Shown here: positions 56,031 to 64,000 of the stretch, piece after piece
Position numbering within the stretch: position 1 is the first letter of the stretch
How the letters are laid out: each line of letters begins with the position of its first letter
Assembly (NCBI RefSeq): GCF_905171765.1
Contig: NC_053390.1
Location: forward strand, 514,934,852 to 514,998,851
From: Bufo bufo
Taxonomy: Eukaryota; Chordata; Amphibia; Anura; Bufonidae
Direction of reading: 5' to 3'
DNA length: 64,000 bases
Translations under genes and position numbers: made by a program
The notes under the pieces: generated by a model
Database searches by the model: none
Told to the model about the DNA's origin: nothing
What the model saw: only the letters and a program-made list of their open reading frames with translations

Positions 56031-56676
56031 AGGGGTTGTCCGGGATCAAGATTTAAAAAGAAAACAGTTAAATCACTATTAATAGCGGTTTGAAGGTCCC
56101 CCCAGATGTTTTTAGCTATTTTTACACTTCAGCAGGGCTCCTACAGTCCCCCACTGATTGTTTACCTCTCTGTTTGTGTGCGGTAACTTCCTGTCTTGAT
56201 GCTTTCTGGGTCCCAGCGCAGCATCGCGTTATTTCGAGTGTGTGCCTGCTCCTCCGTGCAGCCACCCCCCTAATTCATATGCCGCCTCCTGCCGCAACTA
56301 TACCTCCGCCTTAGTCACGCCCTAAAGTCCTCCTTCCTTGCTAAGAATGCGTCCTGCCCGGTGACGTCACTGGACCAGAGGGGCGTGGCTTAGCGCGGTC
56401 TGTTGCCGCCTAGCTACTGCCCCTCCATGCGCTTTGAATAATTAGAGGCTGACTGTGACGTCACCGGGCTCCTTGCGAAGCGGAAGGAGAGGCTTCGCTA
56501 TGCAGAAAGGGACCCGGTACATCACTGACGGTGTTAAAAACTTCACTTCCGGCTGAAAATTTGTGAAGTGAAAAAGGGCCATCAGAAATGTCTGGTAAGG
56601 GAAGGACAGGCATGAATGTAATATTTAGGGGACCATTGTACATGTAAACCCATGTCTCCAATCCCGGACAACCCCT
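56031..56676. mobile_element. TTAA-flanked MITE
   Basis: Exact 16-bp terminal repeats AGGGGTTGTCCGGGAT/ATCCCGGACAACCCCT are flanked by TTAA at 56027-56030 and 56677-56680. It is 646 bp and has no ORF. The TTAA duplication indicates a Kolobok- or piggyBac-type mobiliser. Confidence 0.88.
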
Positions 56677-56683
56677 TTAAGAT

Positions 56684-58165
56684 GGATAAACACAAATGTG
56701 TTAACGATCCAGACAATTTCAGCTACATATGTGGCAAATACACTACTTATGATATGCGCACGATTCTGACAAAGTGAGTGCGTCTTCCTTAAAAGTATTA
56801 CTTTGACTGTAAAATTGGAGCTAAAGATAATAGCTGGGTACTGTGTGTTAATCTTGGCTAACGCAGTGAAAAATCACCATTCAGACTGTTACTTTTGCAT
56901 GACTAAAATCGCCGGATATTCAAAGAGAAATGTCACAAATTGTGTATCCTGACTGTGAGTCTGCTCTTAAACCAGTACCACACGATGTAGAGCAGGCATG
57001 GCCAACCTGAGGCTCTCCAGCTGTTGTAAAACTACAACTCCCACCATGCCCTGCTGTATGCTGATAGCTATAGGCAGTCTGGGCATGCTGGGAGTTGTAG
57101 TTTTCCAACAGCTGGATAGCCTCAGATTGGCCATCCCTGATGTAGAGAATCCAGTGCCTGCCCCTCCCACAGCAGGAACGGTAATTGAAATAGATGGTTC
57201 TGATCCTGATGAAGAAGAAGATGTTGATTGTCACAATGTATTTCCTGATCCAGAACAACTGGAGGGTCAGCCGTACTTGCTGAGCCAATCAGATTTAGAT
57301 AATCTGGTAAGAGATCTGTCATTATCTAAAGAAAAGTCAGAACTGCTAGCTTCTAGACTTCAGGAATGGAATTTGCTACAATGAGGCACCACAACTTCAC
57401 ACTTTCATCATCGACACACCAAGTTAGCTGCATACTATGCAATGGAAAGCGATGTCTGTTTCTGTACTGATGTAAATGGTCTTATGATGGAGTTAGATAG
57501 TACAAATGTTCCCGATGAATGGAGGCTATTCATAGACTCTAGCAAAACAAGTTTGAAAACTGTCTTGTTGCACAATGGTAGCAAAAAAACATCTGTTCCA
57601 TTGGCTCATGCGGTTGGAATGAAAGAGACCCATGCTTCTATGGAGTTCATTTAGAAAATTATCAAGTACTCAGAACATAAATGAAAAATGTGTGCTAACC
57701 TGAATGTGGTAGCACTGCTGCTTGGCCTACAGTTAGGGTACACAAAGCATATTTGTTTCTTGTGCCTATGGAACAGTCGTGATGACAACAATCATTACAA
57801 AATGAGACAGTGGCCTCTCAAAGTCGAGCACACAGTTGGTCAGTACAATGTACAACACAAATCACTGGTCGATCCACTTCAAGTTTATCTTCCACCACTT
57901 CACCTTAAACTAAGTTTAATGAAAATTTTTGTTATTGCACTTGATTGTGATGGAAATGGTTTCCAGTATTTGAAGGATAAGTTTAGCACACTGAAAACTG
58001 ATGCTAAAATAAAGGCCGGAATTTTTATTGGCCCCGAAATCAACAAACTAATGCAAGATGACACATTCAGAACAAAACTCAACCCTCTGGAACTTGCAGC
58101 TTGGGATGTATTTGTGCTAGTAGTGCAGAACTTCCTTGGGAATAGTGATGAGCTGGAGGGGTAAT
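56684..58165 (+). pseudogene. Transposon-type ORF of unrecognised family
   Basis: Plus-strand pieces read MDKHKCVNDPDNFSYICGKY at the start (a C-x-x-x-C-type beginning), then SDCYFC-like and IVYPDCESALKPVPHD segments. After the small MITE at 56993 come an acidic linker and EWRLFIDSSKTSLKTVLLHN, LLLGLQLGYTKHICFLC, and VDPLQVYLPPLHLKLSLMK. I recall proteins with this order as multi-copy predicted genes in vertebrates and invertebrates, so it is probably a transposase-like protein, but I cannot name the superfamily. Stops occur at 57376-57384, 57652-57654 and about 57682. The 3' end is cut by the repeat at 58160. Confidence 0.5.
56993..57139. mobile_element. 147-bp hAT MITE inside the ORF
   Basis: Ends CAGGCATGGCCAACCTGAGG and (reverse) CAGGGATGGCCAATCTGAGG are flanked by perfect ATGTAGAG duplications (56985-56992, 57140-57147). 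The interior has ACTACAACTCCCACCATGCC and its inverse. This MITE family is familiar from frogs. It splits the ORF after the codons for PHDVE. Confidence 0.92.
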
Positions 58166-58640
58166 ATTCGGATTTGCGATATTTCGCAAATATTTGGTAG
58201 AATATTGGTCATATATTCGCGAATTCGAGATTATTTTCTTGATTGTGAAAAATCGACAATGTAATATTTGTGTAATGCGCTCTAAATACAGGCGTGGGTC
58301 ACTATAGCTACATTTTTCAAGCTGCTAGAAGTTTCCTGAGACTGGAGATAATGGTTGGCACGGCAGGACATTACAATAGCTTTATATGCAGATAGAGTGC
58401 TCCAATATATTCGCGATTGCGAAATCGGCACCAATGATGCAAATATTTTGGCGCAATACGTGCAACTTCCCATTTTAACAGGTCTGACTACTTATTAGCG
58501 ATTGGTGCCCTAAGTATTGTTGTGAACTTGTGACATCACAGCACTATGTATGTATGTATGTAGCATAGATACATACAGCACTATGTATGTAGCATGTATG
58601 TATGGACAGCAGAACCTATCAGCTACACTATATCACTATC
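58160..58640. repeat. ATTCGCGAATATT-type dispersed repeat and TATG microsatellite
   Basis: It is rich in ATATTCGCGA/TTTCGCAAATATT words. Part of it (58380-58540) resembles 5400-5580 in intron 1 of the Myb-like relic. A TATG microsatellite sits at 58546-58562, with further copies to about 58600. Confidence 0.55.
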
Positions 58641-58673
58641 TAACCTACACTGACGATTTCCCACTATCTGTAT

Positions 58674-58786
58674 TATTTGTGGGAGGAGCTGAGCGAGGAA
58701 CAGAATAGGCATGCCTACGTACTGTCCTGACCTAACTGGCTGGAGTGTGCCCAACGCCAGTGACGAGGTAAGGCCTGAATAAGTGG
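58674..58786 (-). repeat. Ngaro split direct repeat, outer copy (B2)
   Basis: It starts TATTTGTGGGAGGAGCTGAG and is identical to 58921-59033 except for one base (CAACGCC/CGACGCC). Confidence 0.85.
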
Positions 58787-58920
58787 GCCACCAAAGAGGA
58801 GAGCATGATAAAGGGGATGGGAGGGAGGGGCAAGAAACGGGCACCCTCCTGCTTGTAGGAGGGGGTTTAAATAGGGTAAGTGCGCTCCTCCCACAATTAC
58901 AGGCTGCAAGCAGCCTTCAA
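58787..58920 (-). repeat. Ngaro A2 segment between direct repeats
   Basis: The 134-bp segment contains an inverted GGGCACCCTCCTGCTTG/TAGGAGGG motif and TTTAAATAGG. In Ngaro elements this segment matches the 5' terminus (A1), which here lies beyond the window. Confidence 0.6.
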
Positions 58921-59033
58921 TATTTGTGGGAGGAGCTGAGCGAGGAACAGAATAGGCATGCCTACGTACTGTCCTGACCTAACTGGCTGGAGTGTGCCCG
59001 ACGCCAGTGACGAGGTAAGGCCTGAATAAGTGG
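58921..59033 (-). repeat. Ngaro split direct repeat, inner copy (B1)
   Basis: Second copy of the 113-bp unit. It lies just downstream (minus strand) of the recombinase stop. Confidence 0.85.
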
Positions 59034-59091
59034 TCAAAAAGAGAACTGGCACGTTGCAGGGTATGAAGCATTTATTGAAGCATTGTGTGAT

Positions 59092-59946
59092 CTATAATGC
59101 CAAGGAACAAAAGGCTCTGGATATCTCAGCCCGTGGATTCGGAATGTACCTTGCGAAGCAGGACGACCTCCAACGACCCATCTTGCGGATGATGTGCGCC
59201 GGTACCTGGTGACTAGAAGCTGCGGACGCGGCTCCTATACGAAAGGAGTGCCCGGATATTGTGCTAGGGTTGTAACCCAACCCTGCGGCTAGGGTGCGGA
59301 TGTTGGAGATGAACAGGGTTGAAGACAGGGGCTTACCGTTAACCGGGAGCAACGGATCGTCTAAAGCGGGAGATTGGAGGGAGGCCAGGAGCTCCTGGAG
59401 CACCTTCATAGGACACCAACAGTTGGCCGTAGGGTAAAATTCCACCTCTGTGGGAGGACCGGTTTGATTGGTCTTGGAGGATGGAATGGACAGGATGAAG
59501 TGGTCGGAGTGCCAGGCGAGATGTCGCCTGAGCAGGGTTGTTCGGGAGATGGCGCTGCAGGTGAACTCCCCGGGTCTGAGGAACCCATAGAACCCAAGGT
59601 ACATGGCCGCTTTTGTAATGATGCTCGCTGATTGCCCAAAAGGAAGACCGTCTAGGGCTATGGATAACCTGCGGAAAAGCTCACCTGACACCGGTTGCCT
59701 GCGCACCTGGACTGCCGCGCTAACTTTCTGAATGCCCCTGAGGGTGGCTTTGATGGCCTGATTTGAAAAGATGGGTCTGGCAGAGGGGTCGCTGAGCATC
59801 CGGTGGTGTTGGATGCCGGCCAAATACAGCTTGGTGGTATTAAACGAGAGGTGGCGGTGGGTGTGGCAATGGGCTATGAATGCCATGATAAAAGTGACCT
59901 CGTCCACCTCCCCTTGTGGATGGGTGTCAGCGAAACGCTTGAACAT
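59092..59946 (-). CDS. Ngaro tyrosine recombinase
   Basis: The open frame has 284 codons from the ATG at 59946 and extends upstream without a stop (LAANTARNYDTGFSMFKRFA), so the true start may lie near 60030 in overlap with the RT/RNase H end. Catalytic residues visible: R124 (GFLRPGEFT), candidate K158, H233 and R236 (GHSFRIGAA), W259 in the GRWRS box and the nucleophile Y267 (FARYI). These form the R-K-HxxR-W/H-Y set of phage-type integrases. The enzyme would insert the circular DNA intermediate. No stop or frameshift is seen. Confidence 0.88.
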   Translation of the reverse strand: MFKRFADTHPQGEVDEVTFIMAFIAHCHTHRHLSFNTTKLYLAGIQHHRMLSDPSARPIFSNQAIKATLRGIQKVSAAVQVRRQPVSGELFRRLSIALDGLPFGQSASIITKAAMYLGFYGFLRPGEFTCSAISRTTLLRRHLAWHSDHFILSIPSSKTNQTGPPTEVEFYPTANCWCPMKVLQELLASLQSPALDDPLLPVNGKPLSSTLFISNIRTLAAGLGYNPSTISGHSFRIGAASAASSHQVPAHIIRKMGRWRSSCFARYIPNPRAEISRAFCSLAL

Positions 59947-60029
59947 GCTGAACCCGGTGTCATAGTTCCTGGCGGTGTTGGCGGCTAGCGACCGCTGGAC
60001 TAATGACCGTGCGGTTGCTATCAGGGGCT

Positions 60030-60554
60030 CTAGTCCAGCAGGAGGGCGCTGTATGGTGGAGCTGGAATACCGAAGGGATCTGCCTCTGGGAGTTCCTGAA
60101 AGAAAACATTGAGGTTAAAACGAGACAGGGCGTCGGCCGCCACGTTCTGTGCTCCCTGGATATGGAAAGCGAAGACATGGAAGTTGAACTTCAAGGACAG
60201 CCAGACAAGCTTACATAGCAGGGACATTATCCTGAGAGATTTGGCCCTCCCCTTGGAGATTACCTCTACCAGGACCTGACTGTCCGTCCTGAAGATGACT
60301 GACCTGTTCGCCCAGAGCGGACCCCAAACGTGGGCAGCCGCCACTATGGGGTATAACTCCAACAGCGGCGAGGACCTCATAGCCTCAGCCTCGGACAGGA
60401 GCTCCACCGGCCAACTGCCGACCAACCACTGCGGATAAAAGATTGCTGCGAACCCGCGGGAGGCCGCGGCGTCGGTGAAAACCGTGGGGGATGGTGCGTC
60501 CGGGATGGCACAAACAAGGAGATGCCATTCCACCCGGTCAGGAAGGTTTGCCAC
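60030..60554 (-). CDS. Ngaro RNase H domain (frameshifted from RT)
   Basis: Motifs TVFTDAAASRGFAAIFYP (first Asp), LLELYPIVAAAHVWG (Glu), FRTDSQVLVEVISKGRA (Asp) and AADALSRFN are those of an RNase H of the DIRS/Ngaro/Gypsy type. It is in a different frame from the RT at 60554-61594; the shift occurs near 60505 within a GC-rich run, and is most likely a mutation, because in relatives RT and RNase H are one protein. Confidence 0.8.
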   Translation of the reverse strand: MANLPDRVEWHLLVCAIPDAPSPTVFTDAAASRGFAAIFYPQWLVGSWPVELLSEAEAMRSSPLLELYPIVAAAHVWGPLWANRSVIFRTDSQVLVEVISKGRAKSLRIMSLLCKLVWLSLKFNFHVFAFHIQGAQNVAADALSRFNLNVFFQELPEADPFGIPAPPYSALLLD

Positions 60555-61618
60555 ATCTGAAGATCCGCCATGGCGTGACCGTCCAGCCGGACGGTGGAGT
60601 CCTGATCCGGAGCAGTCGGGAGGAGATTGAGAAGCCGAGAAATGAAGGACCTGCCCTGTGGCATGATTTTGAATGCACAGGTAAGGAACCCTAACAGGGA
60701 CTGGAGCTCCCGCTTGGACAAGACTCCGGAAGAGGCCGCAGAGGAAACGGCGGCCTTGATCTTAGCCAGCTTGGCCGCGGGGAGGCTGGTCTCCATGCGG
60801 ACCGAATCCAGGGTAACGCCCAAGAAGGTAACCCCGATGCCTGGACCCTCTGTCTTGGCGGATGCCACGGGGACCTTGAGACCGGCGAACAGCTGGAGCA
60901 AGCTCGCCAAGCCTGATGGGGGGCCCTGGGGCCTCTCGACGATCAGGGAGTCATCCAAGTAATGTATGACCATGTCCAGACCCCCATGATGGACAAGGAT
61001 CCAGTGCAGCGCACAGGCGAACCTGTCGAACAGCCACGGGCTGCTTTTTGACCCAAAGGTGAGGTGGTTAGCGAAATAGAACCCGTCTGCCCAATGCAAC
61101 CCATAATATTGCCATAACCGAGGAAGGATGGGGAGCAGTTTAAAGGCGTCCGCGATGTCGGCCTTGGCCAACCAAGCCCCCTCCCCGGCCAGCAGGATGT
61201 ACTGGATGGCCTCGTCGATGGATGCGTAGGACATTGAGAATTCCCCTGACGGGATCAGGGAGTTAAGGCTGGGGATCGGCGACATGTGTGGAGCTGACAA
61301 ATCGTATATCAGACGTTTTTTATTGGAGGCCTGCTTGGAAACTAGACCAATGGGATTTATCCTCCAATTAGCAAAGGGAATGGATTTAAACGGGCCTAGC
61401 AGGAACCCCTTTCGAACCTTGTCCTGTAACAGGGTGGCTGCCGCCTCTGGGTCCTGACTAGCCGACTGTAGGTTCCTTCCCTCCCAGGAAACTTGAGGGA
61501 GGGCAACGAAGCCCATATTGAAGCCCCTCTCGAAACCGGTGAGAAGGAACTCTACTGACTGGCGATTGGGGTGATCTCGCAACAGGACGCCCAAGAGCTC
61601 GATGTTGATGTCGGCTAG
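60506..61618 (-). CDS. Ngaro reverse transcriptase (in frame with gag after one UGA)
   Basis: After the gag stop the same frame continues LADINIELLGVLLRDHPN, EFLLTGFERGFNMGF, INPIGLVSKQASNKKRLIYD, KADIADAFKLLPI (catalytic Asp, 146 from the TTG at 61594), FGSKSSPWLFDRFA and HYLDDSLIVE (catalytic YLDD, 212-215). No ATG occurs in the first 34 codons after the stop although conserved RT-type sequence has already begun, so RT probably needs readthrough. The thumb region VTFLGVTLDSVRMETSLP and KRELQSLLGFLTCAFK follows. It is open up to the frameshift near 60505. Confidence 0.85.
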
Positions 61619-61627
61619 TCATAGAGT
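61610..61627 (-). promoter_or_regulatory. Candidate UGA-CUAG stop-readthrough site between gag and RT
   Basis: The minus strand reads AAG ACT CTA TGA CTA GCC. The stop codon TGA is 61619-61621 and is followed by CTAG. UGA followed by CUA(G) is the best-established leaky-stop context in animal genes and alphaviruses. Gag and RT are in the same frame on either side. Function is inferred. Confidence 0.55.
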
Positions 61628-62578
61628 CTTACGTTGTCTCTTCGGGCAGCTGGAGCGGGGGTGAGCCCTGAAGCAGAGGGAGCAAACGTGCAAGGCTCTA
61701 CAACTATTGAAACCACAACCCCTGGCGTTGAAGTTGTTGCAGACCTGACTCTGCCCTAAGTAAGTAATGGGCCTGCCCAGCTTGTCGGTGGAACCTTGGA
61801 ACCATTGTGTGCCAGAGGGGCCTGGCAGGGAGCCCTCCCGGGCCGGGGTGGGGAGGTTTGGACACCAGTCGGCCGTGTGCTGTATGGACTGGCACACTGC
61901 GCACGTGGGGGCCTGCAACCCGGCAAAATGGCGACAGAACAGCTCCATGTCCAGGTTCGCCCAGTCCGTCATGAATTGGAACTGGGCGAGGGCAGCGGCC
62001 GCCTTGGCTGAAAAAGACCTGTGATAATCATAGAAGTTTGTTCCGCCGTACTTGTATCCTAAGTCAGTGACCTGGTACAAATAGGAGTCCAGCTCCTCAC
62101 GCCTGTGTGGCTGGACGCCGCAGATGGTATCTTGGTAGAGGCTAAACGCAAGGACAAATTCGGGGATCGACAGCTTACGGTTCAGGAGGGCATCCTTGGC
62201 CCGAAGAACCACCGAGACCTCCCCGCAATTAATAACCTTATTCTCAGATACGTCTTGCGACGCAATGAGAATGGACGCCAGGTTGACGTCCCTCCCTGCC
62301 AGGATGTCCCTTTTCAGGTTTTCTAGGATGTAATGCGAGGGGGCAATCTGGGGCCTGGAACGGACCGTACCTGGCGCCAAATCCTGGGACGTAGAAGGTA
62401 AGGCCGGAAGGGCTGGGGAAGGTGGCGCCGGTGGAGGCCGGGACTCCCATTCCCCCATCCTAGTTTGGATATCCGCAACCGAACCTGCCAGACTGACGAT
62501 GGTGGCCTGCAACTGCAGGAGGGATAGCTGGATCGACGAGGGAGAGGGCTGGTCACTTGAGCCCGATGGCGCCGTCAT
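61619..62578 (-). CDS. Ngaro Gag-like protein
   Basis: The frame has 319 codons from the ATG at 62578. It has a Gln/Leu-rich helical N-terminus, a Pro-rich linker, a capsid-like middle (YILENLKRDILAGRDVNLAS) and two Cys/His clusters at the C-terminus: CAVCQSIQHTADWC (C-x2-C-x4-H-x4-C) and CNNFNARGCGFNSC with a further C-x2-C/H set. This layout matches gag proteins of Ngaro elements. It ends at the UGA described above and has no lesion. Confidence 0.82.
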   Translation of the reverse strand: MTAPSGSSDQPSPSSIQLSLLQLQATIVSLAGSVADIQTRMGEWESRPPPAPPSPALPALPSTSQDLAPGTVRSRPQIAPSHYILENLKRDILAGRDVNLASILIASQDVSENKVINCGEVSVVLRAKDALLNRKLSIPEFVLAFSLYQDTICGVQPHRREELDSYLYQVTDLGYKYGGTNFYDYHRSFSAKAAAALAQFQFMTDWANLDMELFCRHFAGLQAPTCAVCQSIQHTADWCPNLPTPAREGSLPGPSGTQWFQGSTDKLGRPITYLGQSQVCNNFNARGCGFNSCRALHVCSLCFRAHPRSSCPKRQRKTL

Positions 62579-63179
62579 TAGGAGACGGTACAGCTCCGCT
62601 TTTCTCGCGGAGGCGGGATGGTGAATTCCTCTTCTGCTGAGCTCTGCAACAAGCTTCGGGACGGTCCAGCTCCACAGAGAGGGGTTGCTTGTGCGCCCCC
62701 TGACACGGAGGTCCCGGGTAAGGACAGGCTATCATCCGACTCCGGGGCCTGCAACATCTTCAAGCTGCATGGAGGAGGTATGAAGGTAACAGATGAGATT
62801 TCCTTCCCCCTCCCCCGGCTGACCGAACAAGAGCTGCAGGGGAACGGGTTTGACCGTATAGAGGTGTTCGCTACTTACCTGGAATGAAACGGACCACGCT
62901 ACTGACTTCTGTAGTGAGACGGAGACCTATGAACGGGAGCTCGTGACAACGAATACTCAACGCAGTGATAGGGTGTAACAGCAGCCTCGTGGCTGGATCT
63001 TACCTGAACAGGGAGGAAAACTTTGGCGCAACGACAGTGGCTTGCTTGCAGCTCTGGTGGCCGAGGCCCTGTTTACGCGAAGAAATAAGCTGTGTTTGGA
63101 CCGATACCCGGCGAGGGATGCGAACTGCTAGTCCCTTATGCAGCGAAAAGGGTGCGCGACCCTGACCCATGCGAACCTG
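62579..63179 (-). other. Ngaro 5' leader, non-coding
   Basis: About 600 bp upstream of the gag ATG, with no convincing ORF. It presumably contains the internal part of the leader, and no promoter motif could be picked out. Confidence 0.45.
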
Positions 63180-64000
63180 GACCGGAACCGTGCCAGAGTG
63201 ACTCAGGGAACATATGACACCCGGGTTTACACTGCACATGACACCTGACCCACCCGGGGAACACATGACCCCCGAATGAACAGGGAACACATGACCCCGG
63301 GGGATCCATGATACCCGAGCGAACAGGGAACAACATGTCACCCGAATGAACAAGGGACACATGACCCCCGAGCGACCCAGCGAACACGTAACACCAACGC
63401 GAAGCCGGGCGGACACCGCACTCGAATCGAGGGAAACATGACATCTGCGCGATTCAGGGAGACATAACACCTGAGCGATTCAGGGAGACATTACACCTGA
63501 GCGATTCAGGGAGACATTACCCTGAGCGATTCAGGGAGACATTACACCTGAGCGATTCAGGGAGACATTACACCTGAGCGATTCAGGGAGACATTATACC
63601 TGAGCGATTCAGGGAAGAATTGCACCTGAGCGATTCAGGGAAGACATTGCACCTGAGCGATTCAGGGAAGACATACACTTGAGCGACTCAGGGAGACATT
63701 ACACCTGAGCGATTCAGGGAAGACATTGCACCTGAGCGATTCAGCGAATAAATTGCGCCTGAGCGATTCGGGGAAGACACTACACCTGAGCGACTCAGGG
63801 AATACATTGCCAGTGCTAATCAGGAAGTTATCCACACCTGAGCGTTTCAGGGGAGACCCCCACACCTGAGTGCGTCGGGAAGACATTGTACCTGAGCGGT
63901 TCAGGGAAGTCATGACACCTGGGTGGTACAGGGAAACATTGTAATAGAGCGGTTTGGGGACCTCATTCCATTGAGCGAATCAGGGAGTACATTACCTGAG
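63180..64000. repeat. 26-bp minisatellite
   Basis: Tandem units of 26 bp (ACATTACACCTGAGCGATTC plus AGGGAG) run from about 63440 to the window edge, around twenty copies with substitutions. A more degenerate form (ACACATGACCCCCGA words) extends left to 63180. It lies in the 5' region of the Ngaro element. Confidence 0.85.

Larger units (their letters stand above)
58674..64000 (-). mobile_element. Ngaro-type tyrosine-recombinase retrotransposon (runs off window)
   Basis: Minus strand, in order: 5' region with minisatellite (63180-64000, continuing past the window), gag (61619-62578), RT/RNase H (60030-61618), tyrosine recombinase (59092-59946 and a little upstream), then a 113-bp direct repeat pair (58921-59033 and 58674-58786) separated by 134 bp. 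Split direct repeats, a recombinase instead of an integrase and no methyltransferase ORF identify Ngaro rather than DIRS1 or a LTR element. The 5' A1 repeat is not within the window. Confidence 0.85.

Noticed and set aside
63440..64000. CRISPR-like short direct repeats (26 bp)
   Set aside because: There are no unique spacers between the repeats; it is a plain minisatellite.

Overview
This window looks like a slice of a large, transposon-rich vertebrate genome, most probably a frog (anuran amphibian). The evidence is the mixture of families: Ngaro-type tyrosine-recombinase retrotransposons, Penelope-like elements, chromodomain Gypsy elements, several Tc1/mariner lineages, ZBED-type hAT transposons, and long foldback elements whose sequence I recognise from anuran genomes. 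There are no bacterial operons, no tRNA or rRNA genes, and no host gene I can name. Nearly all coding sequence is transposon-derived, and most of it is broken. LAYOUT. 1-5290: three TAA/TTA-flanked palindromic MITEs in a row, then the 3' half of an old Gypsy element on the minus strand (LTR, polypurine tract, protease remnant) cut by a LINE tail. 5291-9274: a four-exon Myb/SANT-like gene relic on the plus strand whose splice phases still fit, with a MITE and a Tc1 fragment in its introns. 9298-12176: minisatellites and a 2-kb foldback element with tandem-repeat arms. 12177-17697: a decayed ZBED hAT transposon, minus strand, into which a non-autonomous relative has jumped (perfect 8-bp duplication). 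17706-26529: pieces of a second Gypsy element (protease, gag start, 5' LTR) cut by a 5.4-kb TTAA-flanked foldback element that carries serial palindromes, a 191-bp satellite and a run of hairpins. 26530-30285: small hAT and other repeats and a Penelope-like 3' end. 30286-37330: a Tc1 element split by Gypsy provirus A, itself split by a solo LTR. 38245-52094: another Tc1 element split by the younger Gypsy provirus B, whose gag-pol frame is split by a 7.27-kb block of near-identical 631/622-bp satellite units. 52105-55219: three Tc1-type elements lying end to end in (TA)n DNA. 55240-58640: a Penelope-like tail, a TTAA MITE and a transposon ORF of unrecognised family. 58674-64000: a minus-strand Ngaro element (gag, RT/RNase H, tyrosine recombinase, split direct repeats) running off the right edge. 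HOW THE PARTS RELATE. Target-site duplications read directly from the sequence give a relative insertion order at many nests, for example Tc1, then Gypsy A, then solo LTR; and Tc1, then Gypsy B, then satellite block. The three most unusual things are: (1) the Ngaro gag and RT frames are the same frame separated by one UGA followed by CUAG, the classic leaky-stop context; (2) the satellite block in Gypsy B, with a 14-bp flanking duplication, an exact 2,515-bp higher-order period and an inverted tail; (3) the intron-containing Myb-like relic. All identifications come from reading the sequence and from memory of families; no database search was run.
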